Assembly (NCBI GenBank): GCA_021159225.1
Contig: JAGGSE010000019.1
Location: 1 to 9,216, forward strand
Reading direction: 5' to 3'
Length of the DNA stretch: 9,216 nucleotides
From: a bacterium
GTDB taxonomy: Bacteria > Patescibacteriota > Minisyncoccia > Minisyncoccales > JAGGSE01
The notes beneath the pieces were generated by a model. That model worked only from the letters and a program-made list of their open reading frames with translations. It was not told the origin of the DNA and did not search any database. Positions 1 through 5,778 of the stretch are shown piece by piece (within the stretch, counting starts at the first letter, position 1; the number at the start of each line of letters is the position of its first letter). Position numbers and translations under genes: made by a program.

Positions 1-2
1 GT

Positions 3-308
3 TTAATCCTTTAAATATTTATTTAGCAATTTCAGATATTTTTTGACGACCTTTTTATTTATTTTGTAAAAGATTTTTACTCCTTCTTTTCTTGATAAAA
101 TCAGATTAAAATTTTTTAGGGTTTTCAAATGATGAGAAACCAGATTTTGAGGCAATTTTAGGTATTGCCAAATCTCGCAAACACATTTTTCGCCTTTTTC
201 CAAAAGACACAAAATTTTAAGCCGATTTTTTTCAGAGACTATTTTTAAAAATTCTACCACCTGCCTTATCTTCTCCCCTGATTTATTTTTGCAACAATCC
301 GGCTTCAT
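3..308 (-). CDS. ArsR/SmtB-family metal-sensing transcriptional repressor
   Basis: A 101-residue winged-helix protein of the usual ArsR/SmtB length. Residues 15-90 form the HTH domain; the recognition helix lies at about 54-70 (QNLVSHHLKTLKNFNLI), followed by the beta-wing (about 70-83). The alpha-3 metal site of the family (ELCVCDL in ArsR/CadC) appears as EKCVCEI with Cys42 and Cys44, and further cysteines are at 5, 6 and 34, so a thiophilic ion such as As(III), Cd(II), Zn(II) or Pb(II) is the likely signal. Family members are dimers that leave DNA when metal binds. The ATG at 306-308 follows an operator-like palindrome and a TTGACA promoter. No arsenic or metal-resistance partner lies in the window; a target could lie beyond position 1, and corA is only a distant candidate. 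Family assignment is firm; the ligand is unknown. Confidence 0.9.
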   Translation of the reverse strand: MKPDCCKNKSGEKIRQVVEFLKIVSEKNRLKILCLLEKGEKCVCEIWQYLKLPQNLVSHHLKTLKNFNLILSRKEGVKIFYKINKKVVKKYLKLLNKYLKD

Positions 309-311
309 TAA

Positions 312-336
312 ATTGATTTAATCAATCTGCATTGAT
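312..336 (-). promoter_or_regulatory. Probable ArsR operator (overlapping inverted repeats)
   Basis: Three half-sites stand in alternating orientation: TTGAT, ATCAA, TTGAT. The first two make a perfect 15-bp palindrome (312-326, single-base centre). The last two make ATCAA-N6-TTGAT (321-336), a spacing reported for ArsR-type operators. The element lies between the -10 region and the arsR ATG, where a bound repressor would block initiation. Autoregulation is inferred. Confidence 0.6.
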
Positions 337-337
337 A

Positions 338-365
338 TATTTATCTCTTTTTAATTTTTTGTCAA
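338..365 (-). promoter_or_regulatory. Promoter of the arsR-like gene
   Basis: On the minus strand a perfect -35 TTGACA (360-365) is followed after 16 bases by TAAATA (338-343), a weak -10. Transcription would begin near 331, inside the operator, giving a leader of roughly 22 nt without a Shine-Dalgarno. The -35 box overlaps that of the opposite promoter. Confidence 0.5.
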
Positions 366-387
366 GTAGGTAAAACTTTGCTACAAT
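359..387 (+). promoter_or_regulatory. Upstream promoter (P1) towards tRNA-Ala
   Basis: TTGTCA (359-364) and TACAAT (382-387) are separated by 17 bases; each differs from the sigma-70-type consensus by one base. Its -35 box lies back to back with, and shares bases with, the arsR -35 box, so the two polymerases could compete. Confidence 0.45.
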
Positions 388-394
388 AATGTGG

Positions 395-423
395 TTGGAA
401 TAATTCTTGAAAAGTTGTATAAT
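395..423 (+). promoter_or_regulatory. Proximal promoter (P2) of tRNA-Ala
   Basis: TTGGAA (395-400), a 17-base spacer and a perfect TATAAT (418-423). The expected start, near 430, is about 20 bases before the mature tRNA. It is the best promoter match in the window and may also serve the mscS-led genes, since no terminator is visible after the tRNA. Confidence 0.65.
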
Positions 424-452
424 TAAAGTGTTATGAAAGAATTTTAACCAAT

Positions 453-524
453 GGGCCGATAGCTCAGCGGGAGAGCACTGCTTTCGCATAGCAGGGGTCT
501 GGGGTTCAAATCCCCATCGGTCCA
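453..524 (+). tRNA. tRNA-Ala (anticodon CGC)
   Basis: A complete cloverleaf can be folded by hand. The acceptor stem is GGGCCGA/TCGGTCC, including the G3:U70 wobble pair that defines alanine tRNAs. The D stem is GCTC/GAGC with loop AGCGGGA, and the anticodon stem is CTGCT/AGCAG with loop TTCGCAT. The anticodon at 485-487 is CGC, reading GCG. The T stem is TGGGG/CCCCA with loop TTCAAAT, and the discriminator is A. The 3' CCA is not encoded (AAA follows), so a CCA-adding enzyme is needed. It lies 30 bases before mscS with no terminator between, so the two may share a transcript. Confidence 0.97.
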
Positions 525-554
525 AAAAGTTAAAAAGAGCAAATAGATAACACT

Positions 555-1610
555 ATGACCGAAATCCCCAATATTATTCGTCTAAATTTACTGCTGGCTG
601 CTATTGTAGTCGGAATGTTTTTAATTGGTCTTTTTTTTGACAGGTTTGTCTACAAAAAATTTAAAAAGATAGCCAAACGAACAAAATGGAAAGGAGATGA
701 AATTATTGTTCAATCTCTCCGACGAAAATTCTCATTATGGTTTCCCTTGGCCGGCCTATACGTGGGCATTTATTACCTTTTTCCTGGTCTGGTTATTTCA
801 AACATTCTCTGCAAAGCAGTTTTAGCCGTATTTATCCTTTCAGCAACCCTTGTCTGTGGAGAAATTACCGGAGGGTTTATTTTTCTTTATAGCGAAAAAG
901 TAAAAAATATCTTACCCAGCACCTCCCTATTGCCCAATCTTGCAAAAGGATTGATACTTTTCTTTGGAATTCTTTTTATTCTTCAGGTATTCGGTATCTC
1001 AATAACTCCCCTACTTACTGCCTTTGGAATTGGCGGGCTAGCGGTTGCTCTTGCTCTCCAGGACACCCTTGCTAATTTATTCGCCGGACTCCATATCGTT
1101 CTTTCTCGGCAGATAAGGCCGGGGGATTATGTTAAACTAAGCACTGGAGAAAAAGGGTATGTTACAGATATCAATTGGAGAAATACTACCATCCGTCAGT
1201 TGCCGAATAATATGGTAGTTATTCCCAATTCCAAACTTGCCTCGGCAATCATTACAAATTATCATCTGCCCGAAAAGGAACTAGCGGTAAAAATTGAGGT
1301 GGGGGTTTCCTATGACAGCGACCTGGAAAAGGTAGAAAGGGTAACAATTGATGTTGCCAAAGATGTGCTGAAAAATATCCCCGGCGGGGTACCCAACTTT
1401 GAACCATTTATTAGATATCATACATTTGGAGAATCCAGTATAAACTTTACTGTCATTTTGCGAGCCAAGGAGTTTGTTGACCAATACCTGATTAAGCATG
1501 AATTCATTAAAAAATTACACAAAAGATACAAAAAAGAAAAAATCGTCATTCCCTTTCCTATCCGAACAGTTTATCTCCGAAACAGTAAAAGAACCTCAAA
1601 CAAATTATGA
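555..1610 (+). CDS. MscS-family small-conductance mechanosensitive channel
   Basis: A 351-residue membrane protein that should open under membrane tension and release ions and small solutes during hypo-osmotic shock. Hydrophobic segments are at about 7-28, 60-78, 84-112, 130-148 and 152-183, so there are two more helices than in the three-helix E. coli MscS. The last is the Gly/Ala-rich pore helix (around FGIGGLAVALALQD). The MscS beta-domain follows: the PGDYV motif at 189-193, the VTDINWRNTTIRQLPNN stretch from 203, and VIPNSKL at 222-228. The rest is the alpha/beta cytoplasmic vestibule with a basic tail. The start has no clear ribosome binding site. The stop overlaps the corA start as ATGA (1607-1610), indicating translational coupling. 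Family membership is clear; conductance and selectivity cannot be read. Confidence 0.93.
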   Translation: MTEIPNIIRLNLLLAAIVVGMFLIGLFFDRFVYKKFKKIAKRTKWKGDEIIVQSLRRKFSLWFPLAGLYVGIYYLFPGLVISNILCKAVLAVFILSATLVCGEITGGFIFLYSEKVKNILPSTSLLPNLAKGLILFFGILFILQVFGISITPLLTAFGIGGLAVALALQDTLANLFAGLHIVLSRQIRPGDYVKLSTGEKGYVTDINWRNTTIRQLPNNMVVIPNSKLASAIITNYHLPEKELAVKIEVGVSYDSDLEKVERVTIDVAKDVLKNIPGGVPNFEPFIRYHTFGESSINFTVILRAKEFVDQYLIKHEFIKKLHKRYKKEKIVIPFPIRTVYLRNSKRTSNKL

Positions 1611-2539
1611 TTGAGATATTCAAAACAGAAGAGGGAGAGGTCAAGAAGGTCAGCAGCTTTGAAGAAAACTGCTGGATAAACATCACCTGCCCGACAGGTG
1701 AGGAAATAAAAGAATTATCTCAGAGAATGAATATTCCCCTAAATTTTCTGGTTGACCCACTGGATATCAATGAAAGAGCAAGAATAGAAATAGACAACGG
1801 TTTTGCTTTAATCGTCTTAAGAATCCCCCACTTTGATAAAAAAAATAAGGAAATTCCTTTCATCACCCTGCCGTTGGGAATAATATTTAACAAAGACATA
1901 TTTATTACCCTCTCCTCCGAAAAAAGTGAGGTAATTTCTGACTTTATCAAAGGACGGATAAAAAATTTCAAGATAGAAGAAAAAGACCGCTTCATCCTCC
2001 AGATATTCCTCAAAACTGCTCACTGGTACCTAAAATATCTAAAACAAATCAACGAAAGAACAACCTCCTTTGAAAAAGAACTCCATAGGTCAATTGAGAA
2101 TGAGGCATTGATAAAACTGCTGAATATTGAAAAAAGTTTGGTCTTCTTTACCACCTCTTTAAGGTCAAATGAATTGATGATGGAACGGCTCCAGAGAACA
2201 GAAATTATTAAACCAAACCCGGGCAACGAAGACCTGCTTGAAGATGTAATTATAGAAAACAGGCAAGCCATTGAAATGGCTAACATCTACAGCAAGGTTT
2301 TAAGTGGAATGATGGACGCCTTTGCCTCTGTTATATCAAACAATCTAAATGTCGTGGTAAAGGCTCTGACCTCTATCACCATAATCTTGATGATCCCTAC
2401 GCTGGTGGCAAGTATATACGGAATGAACGTGAGACTGCCTTTTGAATACAGCCCCTACGCCTTTATCTATATTGTTGCTATTTCCTTTGTTCTCTCGGCA
2501 ATAGGAGTATTCATCTTTATAAAAAGGAAATGGTTTTGA
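1607..2539 (+). CDS. corA: CorA-family divalent metal ion transporter
   Basis: A 310-residue protein of typical CorA length, a pentameric inner-membrane channel for Mg2+ (or Co2+/Ni2+/Zn2+). Residues 1 to about 245 form the cytoplasmic domain, ending in the long charged stalk helix. TM1 is about 250-270 and closes with the signature YGMN (271-274, GMN at 272-274). TM2 is about 284-304, followed by the basic tail KRKWF. The loop after GMN reads VRLPFE. The start sits in an ATGA overlap with mscS, and the gene's last 10 bases overlap yraN. Pairing with an MscS channel suggests a shared role in ionic balance. The related ZntB exporters share this fold and the GMN motif, so the ion and direction are not certain. 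Confidence 0.93.
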   Translation: MIEIFKTEEGEVKKVSSFEENCWINITCPTGEEIKELSQRMNIPLNFLVDPLDINERARIEIDNGFALIVLRIPHFDKKNKEIPFITLPLGIIFNKDIFITLSSEKSEVISDFIKGRIKNFKIEEKDRFILQIFLKTAHWYLKYLKQINERTTSFEKELHRSIENEALIKLLNIEKSLVFFTTSLRSNELMMERLQRTEIIKPNPGNEDLLEDVIIENRQAIEMANIYSKVLSGMMDAFASVISNNLNVVVKALTSITIILMIPTLVASIYGMNVRLPFEYSPYAFIYIVAISFVLSAIGVFIFIKRKWF

Positions 2540-2937
2540 AAAATTCTTCCTCCGGAAAACAAACAGGAGATATTGGAGAAAAAATCGCCAGAGATTATTT
2601 GAAAAAAAAGGGCTATAAAATTCTTGAAAATAATTTTGTCTTTAGAATCCCCGGAAATCCCCAAAAAAGCGAAATTGACATTATAGCCAAACTGAAAGAT
2701 TTAATCTCTTTTGTTGAGGTTAAAACAATAAAGCCGAAAAGATCAAATCTGGCAATTCCTCCAGAGGAAAAGGTAAACCTTAGCAAACGAAGAAAACTCC
2801 AGCAGGCAGCAGAGGCCTGGCTGATAAAAAACAAAATACCTCTTAATTCTAAGTGGCAGATTGATGTTCTAACGATTAAAATAGAAAAGGGTAAAAAAGA
2901 AATATCTCATTTCAAAAATGCAGTATGCGGCTTTTAA
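2530..2937 (+). CDS. YraN/UPF0102-family putative endonuclease
   Basis: A 135-residue protein close to the family length (about 110-130). It has the UPF0102 pattern of a Holliday-junction-resolvase-like PD-(D/E)XK fold: G13-x3-E17 in the first helix (GDIGEKIARDYL), then SEIDIIA with Asp50, then FVEVK with Glu63 and Lys65, then a K/R-rich helix near 85-100 (KRRKLQQAAEAWL). A short insertion (around PGNPQK, 41-46) lies where most relatives read straight into GEIDLIA. The biochemical role of YraN proteins is largely uncharacterised; a DNA nuclease activity is inferred from the intact catalytic residues. The start overlaps the corA end by 10 bases and the end overlaps the next gene by 13, so it is embedded in the operon without obvious functional links. 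Confidence 0.88.
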   Translation: MVLKNSSSGKQTGDIGEKIARDYLKKKGYKILENNFVFRIPGNPQKSEIDIIAKLKDLISFVEVKTIKPKRSNLAIPPEEKVNLSKRRKLQQAAEAWLIKNKIPLNSKWQIDVLTIKIEKGKKEISHFKNAVCGF

Positions 2938-3482
2938 TATATCTTTTATCCTGTCTCTATTTTTTTCTCCCTGCCTATGTTTGCAATATGACCCCTCCCC
3001 TATCAAAAAAGGCAGGTATCTTAATGTCTTTGGCAAAACCTATTGATTCGGGCAAAACAATAGGAGGCAAGCCAATTTTGGGCTCCCATAAAACCTGGCG
3101 GGGAGCCCTGTTGGGAATTTTTACTGGAATGCTTGTCGCTTTCCTGCAGTTCTATCTTTATCATTTCCCCTTTTTTAAAAAATTAAGTTTAATTAACTAC
3201 CAAACAATTAATATCTTGGTTTTTGGTTTTTTGATTTGTTTTGGCGCTGTGCTCGGAGACCTGTCCTTTGCCTTTATTAAAAGGCGTCTTGGGCTAAAGC
3301 CGGGAGCGGCTTTCCTTCCTTTTGACCAGACAAATTATGTTATCGGGGCGTTTGTCATCTCCCAACCGTTTCTGAAACTTCCTCTTTTAATCTGGATTGC
3401 CATTTTTATCTCAACCTTTTTTCTTCATATAATCGTCAACCGGCTGGGCTATCATTTGGGCTTGCATAAAGCAAAATGGTAA
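2925..3482 (+). CDS. CarS/DUF46-family CDP-archaeol synthase homologue
   Basis: A 185-residue integral membrane protein of the CarS-like family (PF01864). The archaeal members transfer CMP from CTP to unsaturated archaetidic acid, the archaeal counterpart of CdsA. Motifs in order: PAYVCN at 16-21, the PIDSG turn at 39-43, GSHKTWRG at 53-60, GD at 111-112, the basic stretch FIKRRLGLKPG at 117-127 and FDQTNY at 133-138. These are the polar conserved blocks expected for nucleotide and metal binding. About four hydrophobic segments alternate with them (5-20, 58-80, 94-112, 138-170). It sits between yraN (13-base overlap) and uppS (6-base gap). In many bacteria the gene beside uppS is cdsA, so this protein may fill that slot. 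Whether its substrate is an isoprenoid ether lipid or ordinary phosphatidic acid cannot be told. No signal peptide-like cleavage site is evident. Confidence 0.85.
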   Translation: MRLLIYLLSCLYFFLPAYVCNMTPPLSKKAGILMSLAKPIDSGKTIGGKPILGSHKTWRGALLGIFTGMLVAFLQFYLYHFPFFKKLSLINYQTINILVFGFLICFGAVLGDLSFAFIKRRLGLKPGAAFLPFDQTNYVIGAFVISQPFLKLPLLIWIAIFISTFFLHIIVNRLGYHLGLHKAKW

Positions 3483-3488
3483 GGTATA

Positions 3489-4202
3489 ATGTTGAAAACT
3501 ATGCTTAAACATGTTGTTATTATTCCAGACGGAAATAGAAGATGGGCGAAAAGAAAAGGAATAAGGGGACAGGACGGCCACATAACCGGGGTAATGACAA
3601 CCCGAAAAATTTTTGAGAAAGCCGTGGAAATGAAAATTCCTTATCTGACCTTTTGGGCCGCCTCCTACGACAACATCATCCGGAGGTCTCGTCAAGAGGT
3701 AAAATTTTTAGTTACCCTGGCAACTACTGAATTCCAGCGACTGCTTAAAGACGCCGAGGTTAGCAGAAATAAGATTAAAATCCGAATCTTGGGGAAGTTC
3801 CGAGAGGTTATGCCTAAAAAAACCGTAAAAATAATTGAAAAACTGATGGAAAAGACAGAAAAAAACAACCTGTTTTCCATAACATTTCTTCTTGCCTATA
3901 ATGGAACCGATGAAATGTTGGATGCAATAAAAAGAATTGCCAAGGCGGCAAAAAAAAGTGCCCTTAAAATAACCAATGAGGTGGTAAAAAACTTTCTCTG
4001 GACAAAAGACCTGCCTCCTGTTGACCTTATTATCCGAACAGGATGCGAAAACGACCCTCACAACTCAGCAGGGTTTATGATGTGGCATACCGCCTACTCT
4101 CAATACTACTTTACCAAAACCCTTTACCCGGATTTTAGCCCAAAAGAGTTTGAAGCGGCAGTTAAGAACTTCTTAGAAAAACAAAGGAGATTTGGGAAAT
4201 GA
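3489..4202 (+). CDS. uppS: Cis-prenyltransferase, undecaprenyl diphosphate synthase family (divergent)
   Basis: A 237-residue enzyme of family length that should condense isopentenyl diphosphate units onto an allylic primer to make the polyprenyl diphosphate carrier for cell-wall and glycan precursors. The active-site loop reads IPDGNRRWAKRKG with the catalytic Asp14, then GHITG at 30-34. The usual YAFSxENWxR region is changed to FWAASYDNIIRRS (55-67), followed by QEV. The usual YGGRxE reads YNGTDEM (137-143). The C-terminal block keeps DLIIRT (179-184) and YFTKTLYPDF (207-216). However, the segment matching RTSGEHRISNFLLW is RTGCENDPHNSAGFMMW, three residues longer and without the second arginine. 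The start at 3489 has AAGG four bases ahead; Met5 (3501) is an alternative. Product chain length is unknown. Confidence 0.88.
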   Translation: MLKTMLKHVVIIPDGNRRWAKRKGIRGQDGHITGVMTTRKIFEKAVEMKIPYLTFWAASYDNIIRRSRQEVKFLVTLATTEFQRLLKDAEVSRNKIKIRILGKFREVMPKKTVKIIEKLMEKTEKNNLFSITFLLAYNGTDEMLDAIKRIAKAAKKSALKITNEVVKNFLWTKDLPPVDLIIRTGCENDPHNSAGFMMWHTAYSQYYFTKTLYPDFSPKEFEAAVKNFLEKQRRFGK

Positions 4203-4213
4203 ATCTTCTCTTG

Positions 4214-4285
4214 GGGGACCGACGGAATTTGCATCCGTACCAAGGACTCCACAGGTCCCCGTGCTGCTATTACACCACGGTCCCC
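4214..4285 (-). tRNA. tRNA-His (anticodon GTG)
   Basis: A cloverleaf folds on the minus strand. The acceptor is GGGACCG/CGGTCCC with an extra 5' G(-1) (4285) opposite C73 (4214), the hallmark of bacterial histidine tRNAs. The D stem is GTGT/GCAC with loop AATAGCA, the anticodon stem GGGAC/GTCCT with loop CTGTGGA (anticodon GTG), the variable loop TGGT, and the T stem ACGGA/TCCGT with loop TGCAAAT. CCA is not encoded (CAA follows). D-loop position 18 is A and T-loop position 55 is G, both unusual. The gene lies inverted between plus-strand genes, 11 bases past the uppS stop, and has its own promoter. Confidence 0.92.
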
Positions 4286-4296
4286 ATACAAAAAGA

Positions 4297-4325
4297 ATCT
4301 TAACCAATATCTGAAAATTTTGCAA
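4297..4325 (-). promoter_or_regulatory. Promoter of tRNA-His
   Basis: On the minus strand TTGCAA (4320-4325), a 17-base spacer and TAAGAT (4297-4302). The expected start, near 4290, is only a few bases before the tRNA 5' end, leaving almost no leader. Confidence 0.55.
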
Positions 4326-4336
4326 CCCGCTCTAAA

Positions 4337-5098
4337 ATGAATAATTTGCCTAAATCTCATCCCCGATACCTCTCTCTTCTCCAAAGAGAAAAAATAGTTA
4401 AGGGATTTAGGAAAGGAATGGTTGTTCCTCAAGGGCTTATTGCGCAGGGAAGGGCAGAAGCATTTGATTATATTTTAGGCGAAAAAACAATCAGACCTGC
4501 CAAAAAAGCCATTGAGGCCGCGGCTTCGCTTTTTTTATTGGCAAAATATCCTGTAATTTCAGTCAATGGCAACACTGCCGCCTTGGCAGGAAAGCAGGTT
4601 ATTAAACTTGCCAGGGCTAGTGAAGCAAAAATTGAAGTAAATTTATTTTATCGGACAAAAGAAAGGAAGGAAAAAATTGAGAAATTTCTGATTTCTTTAG
4701 GGGCAAAGAAGTTTCTGGTAAAAAAAATGCCCCAAGTGATTATCCCCGGATTAAAAAGCGAACGAAGAAAGGTTAGCAAGGAAGGAATTTTCAAGGCAGA
4801 TGTTGTCTTTGTCCCTCTTGAAGACGGCGACAGAACCGAACACCTTATAAAAATGGGGAAAAAGGTAGTAGCAGTTGACCTCAATCCATTTTCCAGAACA
4901 TCCCAAAAAGCCAGTATCACTATCGTGGACAATATCGTAAGGGCAATACCTCTGCTTATTGATACGATTCAAAAAATTAAAAATAAGAATAGAAATAAAT
5001 TAAAAACTATTCTCAAAAACTACAACAACAAAAAGACCCTCAAGGAAGCAATCGCCATTGTCCGGAAAAGATTGATTAGGATGTCCTCATTGAACTAA
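4337..5098 (+). CDS. Archaeal-type phosphopantothenate synthetase (4-phosphopantoate--beta-alanine ligase)
   Basis: A 253-residue protein matching, end to end, the archaeal family (DUF137) that joins 4-phosphopantoate and beta-alanine with ATP to give 4'-phosphopantothenate in CoA synthesis. With pantoate kinase this replaces the bacterial PanC/PanK pair. Conserved blocks are all present: SHPRYLSLL (7-15), PQGLIAQGRAEAFDY (31-45), SVNGN (75-79), EVNLFYRT (100-107), PGLKSERRKV (137-146), VPLEDGDRTE (159-168), DLNPFSRTSQ (181-190) and TIVDNIVRAIP (195-205). After about 212 comes a lysine/asparagine-rich tail. The ATG has no Shine-Dalgarno and lies 134 bases after uppS, with tRNA-His on the other strand in between; no clear plus-strand promoter is seen. 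The end overlaps the convergent nuclease gene by 23 bases. Pantoate kinase is not in this window. Confidence 0.9.
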   Translation: MNNLPKSHPRYLSLLQREKIVKGFRKGMVVPQGLIAQGRAEAFDYILGEKTIRPAKKAIEAAASLFLLAKYPVISVNGNTAALAGKQVIKLARASEAKIEVNLFYRTKERKEKIEKFLISLGAKKFLVKKMPQVIIPGLKSERRKVSKEGIFKADVVFVPLEDGDRTEHLIKMGKKVVAVDLNPFSRTSQKASITIVDNIVRAIPLLIDTIQKIKNKNRNKLKTILKNYNNKKTLKEAIAIVRKRLIRMSSLN

Positions 5099-5777
5099 TT
5101 GCCTCAATTTTTCTCTTAAAGAGATTCCAATCAACCTCTTCTGGGCCAGCAATCTTACAAATTTCCTTAAATTGACAATACTGACACTGCCATTTGTCTG
5201 ATAAATTAGAAATCCTTGGGGGAACGATATTCTTTTCAATTTTATCCTTAAGAAGCGAAAGTTCTCTCAAAAGATATTCACAAATTTGTTGGTTGTAGTC
5301 CACTAAAAATTCCTTTAACTCCTGGGTATCCTTGTTAACATAAAGAAGGATGCCCTTTTTTAGTTTAAAAAAATGGAGATAAAGTTGGACCTGATTTATA
5401 TGGTCGGACTTTGGAGAAGACAAATTTCTAAATATCTGGCCGTTGATGCTTTTAATATCTAAAACATAAAGGTCTTTTCCGTCACTCAAGATAGCGTCAG
5501 CGCGTCCGCTAACTATTTCTTGGGGAGGGATATTGACTTCAGCGGCTACTACATGCATTTTCCTTGCCCCAAATAATGCCTTCATTATCATCTGGTGAAT
5601 ATGATCTCCATGGTCAAATATCATTAAAAGCCGCGGTTCCATCGCTTCAGCCGGGGCTTTTTTAAATCTAAAAAAAATCGCCCTCTGGCATTTTCCGGCA
5701 TCAGTAATATAAAAATGGTGCTGTCCCATTTCCTTTCTCAGGTCCGAGTAATATTTAGTAATGACCTCCTTCAACAT
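5076..5777 (-). CDS. Cas4/RecB-like PD-(D/E)XK nuclease with probable Fe-S cluster
   Basis: A 233-residue protein with the order of motifs seen in Cas4-type nucleases: Cys30 in DAGKCQRAIFFRF, His56 in FDHGDHIH, GRAD with Asp94, LDIKS with Asp107 and Lys109, the QVQLYLHFF helix with Gln129 and Gln131, then C198-x2-C201-x5-C207. Together with Cys30 these match the four-cysteine 4Fe-4S site of Cas4, with the same C-x2-C-x5-C spacing. Relatives cut single-stranded DNA ends as 5'-3' exonucleases or trim CRISPR prespacers. No cas1, cas2 or repeat array is present, so a repair or housekeeping role is more likely. The ATG lies one base after the rpsI stop and an AAGAGG sits inside the last rpsI codons, so it is translated from the ribosomal operon. 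The 3' end overlaps the phosphopantothenate synthetase gene by 23 bases. Specific activity is inferred. Confidence 0.85.
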   Translation of the reverse strand: MLKEVITKYYSDLRKEMGQHHFYITDAGKCQRAIFFRFKKAPAEAMEPRLLMIFDHGDHIHQMIMKALFGARKMHVVAAEVNIPPQEIVSGRADAILSDGKDLYVLDIKSINGQIFRNLSSPKSDHINQVQLYLHFFKLKKGILLYVNKDTQELKEFLVDYNQQICEYLLRELSLLKDKIEKNIVPPRISNLSDKWQCQYCQFKEICKIAGPEEVDWNLFKRKIEAISSMRTS

Positions 5778-5778
5778 A

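Noticed and set aside
322..525. Open frame of 67 codons on the minus strand beginning MDRWGFEPQTPA
   Set aside because: It is the antisense of tRNA-Ala; this translation is a familiar false gene made by reading a tRNA backwards.
1608..4202. TGA recoded as glycine (Gracilibacteria/Absconditabacteria code)
   Set aside because: TGA terminates mscS, corA and uppS exactly where the families end, so it is a stop here.
2925..5098. An archaeal origin for the contig, from CarS and phosphopantothenate synthetase
   Set aside because: bL17 is bacteria-specific, and RpoA, S4, S9, L13 and the operon order are bacterial; the genes form one continuous window with no visible join.
5076..5777. CRISPR-Cas locus suggested by the Cas4-like protein
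   Set aside because: No direct-repeat array and no cas1, cas2 or effector gene is present; the gene is tied to rpsI instead.
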